From Deltaproteobacteria bacterium GWA2_55_10 (GTDB lineage Bacteria > Desulfobacterota > GWC2-55-46), in the NCBI GenBank assembly GCA_001797415.1, contig MGPL01000104.1, positions 11,581-22,374 on the forward strand: DNA of 10,794 nt, read 5' to 3'. Below, piece after piece: positions 5,107 through 10,794 of this stretch. Below the pieces are notes generated by a model that saw nothing but the letters and a program-made list of their open reading frames with translations, was not told where the DNA came from and ran no database searches. A program made the position numbers and the translations under genes. How positions within the stretch are numbered: the first letter of the stretch is position 1; each line of letters opens with the position of its first letter.

Positions 5107-6000
5107 TCAGTGGACGTGAGGCCCTGTCTCGCAGTGCGTCCGGCAGTTGTCGACCATATCGACGTGCGTCTCGCAGCGCTCCATTGTGCACTCATGCGAG
5201 CGCATATCCGCATAGAGGGGCATTGAAAGGGCCGCAAATAGCGTGATTGCGACAGCGGCGCTGGGCAGAGCCTTTGATAACGAAATTGAAAAGACCGGTT
5301 GCCTGCCTTCCAGAAGCCTCTTTATCCTGCCGGTGACCTGCTCCTGGCTTCCGGCAAGCGAGGCAATGGGCAATGCCGAACTTGTCCTGGCGACCTTGAG
5401 AATGGCAGAGGCCAGGCTTACCGGCTCGCTGGATTTAACAGCGGCGTCATCAGCCTCGTGCTCGCTTTTAAGCCGTGAGAAAGAGACGAGAAGACCTGAG
5501 GCAGGGATGTAGAAGAAGGCATTCCTCAGGAAACCGAGGGCAAGGAACCTCAATGGGTCCAGTTTGTCCCTGTGGCAGAGCTCATGGAGGAATACAGCCC
5601 GAAGCTCATCACGGGAGAGGCACTTCATGAGCCCGGTCGATATGTATATCCTTGGCTTAAGCAGGCCGTGCGTGAAGGCGGCCTTGAGGCCGTCATTTTC
5701 AATAATCAGTAGATTCCTGCTTCCCTTGCGGGAGACAGGCAGCAAGCTCACGGCCCTGTTCGTCTTTATGATGTCAGAGGCGGCCTTGATTGCGGCATAG
5801 ACAACGCCTGAGAGCACGAGGAGCGCGCCTGACCAGAAGAAAAAGAGCTTCCCGATTGAGAGGAGCTCGACGCATCTTACGAAAAGAGTCTGGCAGGCCT
5901 CTGCAACAGATCCTGTAATATGGATGAGGCCGGGGAGCGACCAGGCGGCCCAGGCTAAAGAGACGGCAAAGAGCATCATCAGAAGGGATAAGGGCGCCAT
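5107..6000 (-). CDS. M56 family (BlaR1-like) membrane metalloprotease with Cys/His-rich periplasmic tail
   Basis: BlaR1/MecR1-type proteins are integral membrane zinc proteases that sense an external signal and cause loss of the paired BlaI repressor. In this 297-residue protein, membrane helices lie at about 1-21, 50-70, 150-175 and 244-264. The cytosolic protease domain between helices 2 and 3 carries HELCH (139-143), with the downstream acidic motif EHEADD at about 180-185. After the last helix only about 33 residues remain: H269, C271, C276, H279, C286, H289, C290, H295 and H297. By BlaR1 topology this tail is periplasmic. There is no penicillin-binding domain, so beta-lactam sensing is unlikely; metal sensing is the natural inference. 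I prefer ATG 6000 (GGAGG seven bases upstream) over GTG 6003. The gene overlaps the repressor stop (TGATG), and the cus-type operon follows downstream. Confidence 0.88.
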   Translation of the reverse strand: MAPLSLLMMLFAVSLAWAAWSLPGLIHITGSVAEACQTLFVRCVELLSIGKLFFFWSGALLVLSGVVYAAIKAASDIIKTNRAVSLLPVSRKGSRNLLIIENDGLKAAFTHGLLKPRIYISTGLMKCLSRDELRAVFLHELCHRDKLDPLRFLALGFLRNAFFYIPASGLLVSFSRLKSEHEADDAAVKSSEPVSLASAILKVARTSSALPIASLAGSQEQVTGRIKRLLEGRQPVFSISLSKALPSAAVAITLFAALSMPLYADMRSHECTMERCETHVDMVDNCRTHCETGPHVH

Positions 6001-6422
6001 CACTTGCCCTCCTTTTCCTGAAGCTCTCTTTTTTTGCTGTCGATGAGCGCCGAGAGCCGCTCCAGCTCATCAGGGTCCGCATCGGCAAGGGCGTCTACGA
6101 ATGAGGCGCATATCCCGCTCGACGATATGTCCATTATACCCTTGAAGACATCCTGGGATACTGCCCGTGCGAACTCATCCCTGGTGTAACCGGGCCTGAA
6201 GAGGAATACGCTCTCTCCCTTGGTCTTTCGCACCAGGCCCTTTTTGGCGAGCCTCTCGAGTACCGTCAGTACGGTCGTCAGGGCGACCTGCCTTGAAGAT
6301 GCGATATTGGCGTGAACCTCCCTGCCGCTGGCCTCTCCCTTGTTCCAGAGAAGCTCCATTATATCCTGCTCAAGGGAGCCGAGGAGCTTTCCATAACCTT
6401 CGAATTTTGCGCTTTTGCTCAT
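6000..6422 (-). CDS. BlaI/MecI/CopY family winged-helix transcriptional repressor
   Basis: This 140-residue protein is the usual size for BlaI-type dimeric repressors. The winged helix covers about residues 13-80: LGSLEQDIMELLW, then the recognition region with ALTTVLTVLERLAKKGLV, then a wing ending FLFRPGY. The C-terminal part (about 82-140) would be the dimerisation region and the site of protease-dependent inactivation. The CopY-type C-terminal CxCxxxxCxC metal site is absent, with only one Cys, so signal input probably comes through the M56 partner. An in-frame upstream ATG at 6527 exists, but I chose ATG 6422. The family homology starts there, and the promoter at 6441-6469 would make the longer form untranscribed. 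The leader would be only about 12 bases. It is translationally coupled to the M56 gene and divergent from tmk. Autoregulation is likely because an operator-like dyad fills the promoter spacer. Confidence 0.92.
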   Translation of the reverse strand: MSKSAKFEGYGKLLGSLEQDIMELLWNKGEASGREVHANIASSRQVALTTVLTVLERLAKKGLVRKTKGESVFLFRPGYTRDEFARAVSQDVFKGIMDISSSGICASFVDALADADPDELERLSALIDSKKRELQEKEGK

Positions 6423-6440
6423 AGGGAACCTGTTGATTCC

Positions 6441-6469
6441 ATAATATTCGACAGTACGTAGAAAGTCAA
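6441..6469 (-). promoter_or_regulatory. Sigma-70-type promoter of the blaI-M56 operon
   Basis: On the minus strand TTGACT (6469-6464) and TATTAT (6446-6441) are separated by exactly 17 bases. Transcription would begin near 6434, giving a very short leader before the ATG at 6422. The whole spacer is the operator-like dyad, the classical layout for a repressor that blocks RNA polymerase. Confidence 0.75.
6447..6463. promoter_or_regulatory. Operator-like dyad filling the blaI promoter spacer
   Basis: TTCGACAGTACGTAGAA has one mismatched pair in 6-bp arms (TTCGAC / GTAGAA) around five bases. It shares TTC-ACA and CGTAGAA with the dyad at 5073-5089. Two such sites, one at each promoter of a regulator-effector pair, is the pattern expected for a shared repressor. 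Confidence 0.65.
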
Positions 6470-6479
6470 GCGGAATTCC

Positions 6480-6508
6480 TTGCCAACCCCGGCCCTTTCC
6501 TGTAATAT
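6480..6508 (+). promoter_or_regulatory. Probable promoter of the tmk-holB series
   Basis: TTGCCA (6480-6485) and TAATAT (6503-6508) are separated by 17 bases on the plus strand. The start point would be near 6515, about 35 bases before the tmk start. It is divergent from, and about 10 bases away from, the blaI promoter, so repressor binding there could also affect it. Confidence 0.5.
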
Positions 6509-6550
6509 TGTTCGAATTCAGGCCCATTCTCTTGTTATATCGGAGGTTTT

Positions 6551-7186
6551 TTGGGATTATTTATAACATTCGAGGGCATCGAGGGCTGCGGCAAGTCCAC
6601 CCAGATAGCCCTCCTGAAGGGCTATCTTATTGAGAAGAAGGGCAGGGAGGTACTCACAGTACGAGAGCCCGGCGGAACGCTTCTGGGCGAAAAGGTGAGG
6701 GCCATACTCCTTGAGAGCGGCCAGGAGCCTCCTGACCCCTGGGCAGAGCTCTTCTTATATGAGGCCTGCAGGGCGCAGCTTGTCTCCAGGGTAATAAAAC
6801 CGGCCCTTTCCGCGGGGAAGGTCGTCATCTCTGACAGGTTCTTTGATTCCACTCTCGCTTACCAGGGCTTTGGCAGGGGCCTCGACAGGACTGCGATAAA
6901 GAGGCTCAACGGCATAGCGGCAGAGGGGCTCGTGCCTGATGTGACCATTCTTCTGGACTGCAAAGTCGAAGAGGGGCTCAGCCGGGCGTTCTCACGGATT
7001 GCCTCGGCAACCGGGGCCAGGGAGGACCGCTTCGAAAGGGAAGATATCGAGTTTCACAGGCGCGTAAGGGACGGATTCCTTAAGACCGCGAAGCAGGAGA
7101 AGAGGATAAAGGCAGTCGACGGCTCCGCTGAAATATCTACGGTCCATAAGGGGATATGTGATATTATTGATGGAGTTATTGGTTAG
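6551..7186 (+). CDS. tmk: Thymidylate kinase (dTMP kinase)
   Basis: This enzyme phosphorylates dTMP to dTDP with ATP, an essential cytosolic step in dTTP synthesis. The 211-residue protein has the P-loop FEGIEGCGKST (7-17), the dTMP-binding motif REPGGT (38-43), DRFFDSTLAYQG (95-106) and an Arg-rich lid region around 149-164 ending in EDRFERE. Length and motif order match the bacterial family. The start is TTG at 6551, just after CGGAGG at 6541-6546. No ATG or GTG fits, because homology begins at the second or third residue. The spacing of four bases is short, so translation may be modest. It heads a plus-strand series with holB, ricT and metG, an order also seen in part in Gram-positive bacteria (tmk, holB, yaaT). 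Confidence 0.95.
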   Translation: MGLFITFEGIEGCGKSTQIALLKGYLIEKKGREVLTVREPGGTLLGEKVRAILLESGQEPPDPWAELFLYEACRAQLVSRVIKPALSAGKVVISDRFFDSTLAYQGFGRGLDRTAIKRLNGIAAEGLVPDVTILLDCKVEEGLSRAFSRIASATGAREDRFEREDIEFHRRVRDGFLKTAKQEKRIKAVDGSAEISTVHKGICDIIDGVIG

Positions 7187-7336
7187 CAGGCTACGATTTT
7201 TATACGGCAGCCTGCTAACAAATCCATGGAAGGATTTGCAGACTGCGAGACCCTATGGTCGAGCAATTTGCGAGACTTGCACGAATTTATTTCGGGCAAG
7301 TCGCGGCTGGAAAAGTCCAGGACGGACTTTTCCAGC
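7183..7336 (+). repeat. Four consecutive hairpins between tmk and holB
   Basis: The gap between the genes is almost entirely inverted repeats. TTAGCAGGCT/AGCCTGCTAA (7183-7218) starts at the tmk stop. CAAATCC/GGATTTG (7219-7238) follows directly. ACTTGC/GCAAGT with flanking GCG/CGC spans 7270-7304. A perfect 13-bp stem GCTGGAAAAGTCC/GGACTTTTCCAGC (7306-7336) ends 12 bases before the holB start. No T tract follows, so they are not clear terminators. The last stem resembles the ends of the dispersed element at 1240 and 8370. Confidence 0.6.
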
Positions 7337-7348
7337 ATTCTATAGACG

Positions 7349-8356
7349 GTGTTGAACTTTCAGGAGATACTCGGGCACGCGAGGGAGATAGGCATACTCA
7401 AGAGCTCCATCTCATCGAAGCGCGTGGCGCACGCCCTGCTCTTCGCCGGCCCTGAAGGCATTGGCAAGAGGCTTGTGGCAAGGGCTTTTGCCAAGGCATT
7501 GAACTGCGCCTCAGGTCAGGACGACGCATGCGGGGTGTGCAGGGACTGCCTTGCCTTTGACAGCGGGACCCATCCCAATCTCCTTGAGGTCTGGCCTACA
7601 GACAAGGACGGGGAGCGCGACCCCCTGGGCCTCATAAGGATAGACCAGGTAAGGGAGATACAGGGGACCCTCAGGTTCAAGGCTGAAAGCGGCATGAAGG
7701 TGGTAATAGTCGAAGGCGCGGACAGGCTCATGCCAGCGGCTGCCAACGCCTTTTTAAAGACGCTTGAGGAGCCGCCTCCTGATTCGGTCATCATACTTGT
7801 CACGTTGAAGCCCTCGGACCTCCTTCCAACGGTATTGTCGAGGTGCCAGAGGATAAGCTTCGGGCCTCTCCCCGAAGACGCGGTAAGGGCCTTCCTCATC
7901 GAGAATAAGGGGATCTCCCCGGCAGAGGCAGGGGCTGTTGCGCGTTTATCGGAAGGTTCGATATCGAGGGCTTCAGTATACATCGAAGAAGGCGCGCACC
8001 AGAAGAGGCGGGAGGTAATCGAGAGGCTCTCAACGTTGGGCCCGGCTGACAGCGACGAGGCATTGAAGTTCGCCGAGGAGCTATCAAAAAGGGACGACCT
8101 TGACGATATGCTCGAATTCCTCAAGTCATGGTACAGGGACAGGATAGTGGCCTTTGAGGGCGCGCCGCACCTCATAGCCAACACGGACATGCAGCGCAAT
8201 ATGAAGGACAGCGGAGTGGAGGATTTCAACCGCCTCTGCTCCTCTTTCTGGGCGATAGAAGAGGCGAAAAAGAGCATTGCGCCGCCGAGGTACGGGAACA
8301 AGCAGCTTACTTTGGAAGTGCTGCTTCTCAAGCTCTCCGGCGCGCATCTCATGTAG
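7349..8356 (+). CDS. holB: DNA polymerase III, delta' subunit (clamp loader)
   Basis: The delta' subunit is a fixed part of the clamp-loader complex that places the beta clamp on DNA. The 335-residue protein carries an AAA+ fold: a P-loop-like GPEGIGKR (34-41); a four-Cys zinc module C53-x7-C61-x2-C64-x2-C67; a degenerate Walker B region (VVIVEGADRL, about 118-127); the NAFLKTLEEPP segment (133-143), which is a family hallmark; and the SRC motif (164-166). Residues about 175-335 are the helical lid and collar domains. The absence of a functional ATPase site is normal for delta'. Start is GTG at 7349, followed at once by TTG, and no convincing ribosome site is seen. A 13-bp hairpin ends 12 bases upstream, so translation may depend on coupling or be low. 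Copy 2 of the dispersed repeat lies just downstream. Confidence 0.92.
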   Translation: MLNFQEILGHAREIGILKSSISSKRVAHALLFAGPEGIGKRLVARAFAKALNCASGQDDACGVCRDCLAFDSGTHPNLLEVWPTDKDGERDPLGLIRIDQVREIQGTLRFKAESGMKVVIVEGADRLMPAAANAFLKTLEEPPPDSVIILVTLKPSDLLPTVLSRCQRISFGPLPEDAVRAFLIENKGISPAEAGAVARLSEGSISRASVYIEEGAHQKRREVIERLSTLGPADSDEALKFAEELSKRDDLDDMLEFLKSWYRDRIVAFEGAPHLIANTDMQRNMKDSGVEDFNRLCSSFWAIEEAKKSIAPPRYGNKQLTLEVLLLKLSGAHLM

Positions 8357-8369
8357 CAGGTTAAGTTAT

Positions 8370-8494
8370 AGGCTGCTCAAAAAGCTCCATATGCGAGGCA
8401 ATTCTCGCCGTTTGATGAACGAGTCGTACTCTTCATGTACGTCGCTTCTGCCGTGACGAAGACAACACAGCAGATGGACTTTTTCAGCAGCCTG
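8370..8494. repeat. Dispersed inverted-repeat element, copy 2
   Basis: It begins AGGCTGCTCAAAAAGC and ends GACTTTTTCAGCAGCCTG. Its reverse complement aligns with the element at 1240-1376 at both ends and through the core ACGTACATGAAGAGTACG, then diverges in the middle. It is non-coding, opposite in orientation to copy 1, and fills most of the holB-ricT gap. Confidence 0.75.
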
Positions 8495-8519
8495 CAGGCA
8501 GAAAACGAGGTAAATATAG

Positions 8520-9431
8520 ATGGTCAGGATAGCTGGAGTGCGTTTCAAGAAGGCCTGCAAGGTCTACGACTTTGAGGCCGGTACGCTCGAGTTTAACCCC
8601 GGAGATGCGGTGATAGTCGAGGTCGAAAGGGGCCTCGGAATGGGCATAGTCGTCTACAGCCCCAGGGATATAGACGAGACGACGCTTACAAGGCAGCTGA
8701 AGAAGATAGTAAGAAAAGCAGACCCGGTAGACATAGAGAGGCAGGGCTTCAACACAGAGCGCGAGATAGAGGCCTTCAGGATATGCAAGGAGAGGATAAT
8801 AAAATACAACCTCCCGATGAAGCTCATCAGGGTGGAGTACCTCTTTGATTCGAGCAAGGCGATATTCTATTTCACATCAGACATGCGGGTCGATTTCAGG
8901 GAGCTTGTGAAGGACCTGGCCGCGACCTTCCATACCAGGATAGAGATGCGCCAGATAGGCGTAAGGGACGAGGCAAAGATGATAGGCGGGCTCGGCCCGT
9001 GCGGAAGGGAGCTCTGCTGCTCCGGGTTCCTCGCGGACTTCGAGCCGGTGACCATAAAGATGGCAAAGGAGCAGAACCTGGCCCTGAACCCGGTGAAGAT
9101 ATCCGGCATCTGCGGCAGGCTCATGTGCTGCCTCTCCTACGAGCACGACTTCTACCAGAACGAGAGGAAGAGGGAGAGGGAGAACACGGACAAGGACAAC
9201 AAGGAAAAAGACGAGAAGGACAAGGGGCCCGAGAGGCCGCCAAGAGGCGGCGGCGGGGACCGCGGCAGGAGGCCGCCCGGAAGGGCTGCCGGAGGGCCCA
9301 ACCAGAAGCACGGCTGCGGCGGGTGCGGCAAGCACGAACCCGGAAAGCACGAACACGGGAAGCACAAGACCAAAGACACCAAAGAGACCAAAGAGGAAGC
9401 GAAGCCGGCAGGGACAACGGAGAATGCCTGA
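8520..9431 (+). CDS. ricT: PSP1/YaaT (RicT) family protein, iron-sulfur cluster Cys motifs, low-complexity basic/acidic tail
   Basis: This 303-residue protein belongs to the PSP1 C-terminal domain family. Its Bacillus member RicT (YaaT) joins RicA and RicF in a cytosolic complex that binds iron-sulfur clusters and affects RNA maturation and development. The role outside Firmicutes is less clear. The conserved part covers 1-212 and includes the paired Cys motifs GPCGRELCCSGF (159-170; C161, C166, C167) and GICGRLMCCLSYE (196-208; C198, C203, C204). After residue 213 a tail of about 90 residues, uncommon in length, consists of Lys/Glu/Asp repeats, a Gly/Arg/Pro stretch (about 238-260), and a segment with CGGCGKH and several KHE/KH units (264-282). 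ATG 8520 has GAGG about nine bases before it. It overlaps metG by eight bases, so the two are translated together. Confidence 0.9.
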   Translation: MVRIAGVRFKKACKVYDFEAGTLEFNPGDAVIVEVERGLGMGIVVYSPRDIDETTLTRQLKKIVRKADPVDIERQGFNTEREIEAFRICKERIIKYNLPMKLIRVEYLFDSSKAIFYFTSDMRVDFRELVKDLAATFHTRIEMRQIGVRDEAKMIGGLGPCGRELCCSGFLADFEPVTIKMAKEQNLALNPVKISGICGRLMCCLSYEHDFYQNERKRERENTDKDNKEKDEKDKGPERPPRGGGGDRGRRPPGRAAGGPNQKHGCGGCGKHEPGKHEHGKHKTKDTKETKEEAKPAGTTENA

Positions 9432-10794
9432 GGATAAGAAGACCTACTACGTAACCACACCCATATACTACGTCAACGACGTGCCGCACATAGGGCACGC
9501 ATATACGACCGTAGCGGCGGACGCGATAGCGCGTTTCAAGAGGCTCAAGGGCCTCGACGTACTCTTCCTGACAGGCACCGACGAGCACGGACAGAAGGTC
9601 GAGAAGGCCGCGTCGGCCTCCGGCCTCTCCCCGATCGATTTCGCGACAAAGGTCGGCCAGAGGTTCAAAGACCTCTGGAAGAAGCTCGAGATATCCAACG
9701 ACGACTTCATAAGGACTACAGAGGAGAGGCACAGGAAGGCTGTCGAGAGGCTCTGGGAGACTGCCCTTAAAAGCGGCGACATCTATCTCGGAGAATACGA
9801 GGACTGGTACTGCACCCCCTGCGAGAGCTTCTGGACCGAAAAGCAGCTTATAGACCTGAAGTGCCCTGACTGCGGCAGGCCTGTTGAGAAGCTCAAAGAG
9901 CCGAGCTATTTTTTCAAGCTCTCCAAATACGGCGCGCCCATTCTTGAGCACATCGAGAAGAACCCCCGGTTCATACAGCCCGATAACAGGAGGAACGAGA
10001 TAACTTCGTTCTTGAGGGAAGGCCTGCGCGACTTGAGCATAAGCAGGACGTCCTTCACCTGGGGCATACCTGTTCCGGGCGACCCCAGGCATGTCATGTA
10101 CGTCTGGTTCGACGCGCTCACCAATTATCTCACGGCAAGCGGCTACCCCCACGATGCCAACCGGAATGAAAGATACTGGCCTGCTGACGCGCATCTGATC
10201 GGAAAAGATATTTTGAGATTTCATGCGGTCTACTGGCCCGCGTTCCTCATGGCTGCCGGGCTGCCCCTGCCGAGGCAGGTATTCGCGCACGGCTGGTGGA
10301 CGGTCGACGGCCAGAAGATGAGCAAGTCAAAGGGCAATGTCGTAGACCCCTGGGCTATTGCAGAGAAGTATGGGGTAGACCAGTTCAGGTATTTCCTTCT
10401 GAGGGAAGTGCCGTTCGGCGCGGACGGCGATTTCTCTGAGAAGGCCCTTGCAGGCAGGATCAACAGCGACCTTGCGAACGACCTGGGCAATCTGCTCAGC
10501 AGGTCGATTACGATGATAGAGAAGTACAGGGCAGGAGTAGTGCCCGAAGCAACAATAGAGCGCGAGGAGCTCGAAGGCAGGGTGAAGTTCCTGTTCAAGG
10601 AGCTTCCGCATCAGTACGAAGAGAAGTTGAACGATCTCAACTTCTCTGAGGCGCTCTCAAGGGTATGGGCCGTTGTAAGGGAGATCAACGCCTATGTCGA
10701 CAAGGCCGCACCCTGGAAGGAGAAGGACGAAGCAACTCTTTCGACCGTGCTCGCTACCCTTGCAGAGGGACTCAGGATACTCGCGGTCTACGCA
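9424..10794 (+). CDS. metG: Methionyl-tRNA synthetase, N-terminal 457 residues, cut by window edge
   Basis: This class I aminoacyl-tRNA synthetase charges tRNA-Met with methionine in the cytosol. The frame is open from ATG 9424 to the last base. The Rossmann catalytic domain carries HIGH at 22-25 (YVNDVPHIGHAYTTVAAD) and KMSKS at 298-302 (GQKMSKSKGNVVDPW). The connective insert has a four-Cys zinc site: C130-x2-C133 and C147-x2-C150. The GTDEHGQK (51-58) and MYVWFDALTNYL (225-236) segments are family hallmarks. From about 370 the helical anticodon-binding domain begins. The C-terminus, and any tRNA-binding extension, is outside the window. The start overlaps the 3' end of ricT by eight bases in another frame, and GGACAACGGAGA, about 10 bases ahead, can serve as ribosome site. 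Confidence 0.96.
   Translation, partial: MPEDKKTYYVTTPIYYVNDVPHIGHAYTTVAADAIARFKRLKGLDVLFLTGTDEHGQKVEKAASASGLSPIDFATKVGQRFKDLWKKLEISNDDFIRTTEERHRKAVERLWETALKSGDIYLGEYEDWYCTPCESFWTEKQLIDLKCPDCGRPVEKLKEPSYFFKLSKYGAPILEHIEKNPRFIQPDNRRNEITSFLREGLRDLSISRTSFTWGIPVPGDPRHVMYVWFDALTNYLTASGYPHDANRNERYWPADAHLIGKDILRFHAVYWPAFLMAAGLPLPRQVFAHGWWTVDGQKMSKSKGNVVDPWAIAEKYGVDQFRYFLLREVPFGADGDFSEKALAGRINSDLANDLGNLLSRSITMIEKYRAGVVPEATIEREELEGRVKFLFKELPHQYEEKLNDLNFSEALSRVWAVVREINAYVDKAAPWKEKDEATLSTVLATLAEGLRILAVYA

Noticed and set aside
4959..5237. Small minus-strand frame spanning the M56 3' end and cusC leader
   Set aside because: It overlaps the M56 coding region in another frame and has no ribosome site or recognisable product. 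Its tail (MNFPRQLRGIS) is too short to support as a leader peptide.
5107..6003. Beta-lactam resistance regulator reading of the BlaI/BlaR1-like pair
   Set aside because: The M56 protein has no penicillin-binding sensor domain, no beta-lactamase gene is nearby, and the linked operon is a metal efflux system.
6423..6527. N-terminal extension of the blaI gene to ATG 6527
   Set aside because: The added 35 residues do not fit the family and would span the promoter and operator at 6441-6469; ATG 6422 is the better start.
7516..8352. Minus-strand open frame (278 codons) opposite holB
   Set aside because: The plus strand encodes a well-supported delta' subunit with P-loop, Cys4 and SRC motifs. The antisense product is Ser-rich without family features.
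1240..8494. CRISPR array or composite transposon formed by the repeats
   Set aside because: Only two matched copies in inverted orientation exist, with no regular spacers and no transposase or cas gene. The DNA between them is ordinary chromosomal content.
9121..10290. Long minus-strand open frame (389 codons) opposite ricT and metG
   Set aside because: It lies antisense to metG, whose HIGH, zinc and KMSKS motifs are clear. The translation is compositionally odd with no recognisable domain, and it is a mirror effect of GC-rich codon use.

Overview
The window looks like bacterial chromosome from a Gram-negative lineage. It has an outer-membrane TolC-type channel, periplasmic proteins with signal peptides, and an F-type ATP synthase b subunit. 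Base composition is moderately GC-rich, with heavy use of AGG (Arg) and ATA (Ile) codons. Together with the intergenic palindromic repeats, this fits a Desulfobacterota (deltaproteobacterial) or Nitrospirota-like organism. That placement is an inference from style, not from a marker search.

Layout. (1) 1-231, minus: the start of an ATP synthase b-type subunit that runs off the left edge, with a roughly 400-base intergenic region holding several hairpins. (2) 643-1766, minus: two small exported proteins of unknown function, separated by a 137-bp inverted-repeat element. (3) 2070-6422, minus: a heavy-metal module. From the upstream end it reads blaI-type repressor, M56 (BlaR1-like) membrane metalloprotease, then an operator-like dyad and a leader carrying a palindromic repeat, then a cusC-type outer-membrane channel, a cusB-type adaptor and a broken N-terminal stub of the cusA-type RND pump. 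(4) 6551-10794, plus: a housekeeping series of tmk (TTG start), holB (DNA polymerase III delta'), ricT/yaaT (PSP1 family) and metG, which runs off the right edge. A second copy of the inverted-repeat element lies between holB and ricT.

How the metal module may work. The repressor's promoter has TTGACT and TATTAT hexamers separated by exactly 17 bp, and that spacer is itself a dyad, TTCTACGTACTGTCGAA. A closely similar 17-bp dyad, TTCTACGATATGTAGAA, lies upstream of cusC. The simplest reading is that the BlaI-type repressor controls both its own operon and the cus operon. The neighbouring M56 protease, whose periplasmic tail is only about 33 residues long but holds four Cys and five His, would sense metal and relieve repression. 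The pump gene seems dead at this locus: after about 22 codons it has a stop and small indels, and homology ends after about 45 residues. The effector operon is therefore decayed while its sensor and regulator look intact.

No tRNA, rRNA, CRISPR array, transposase or phage gene was seen.
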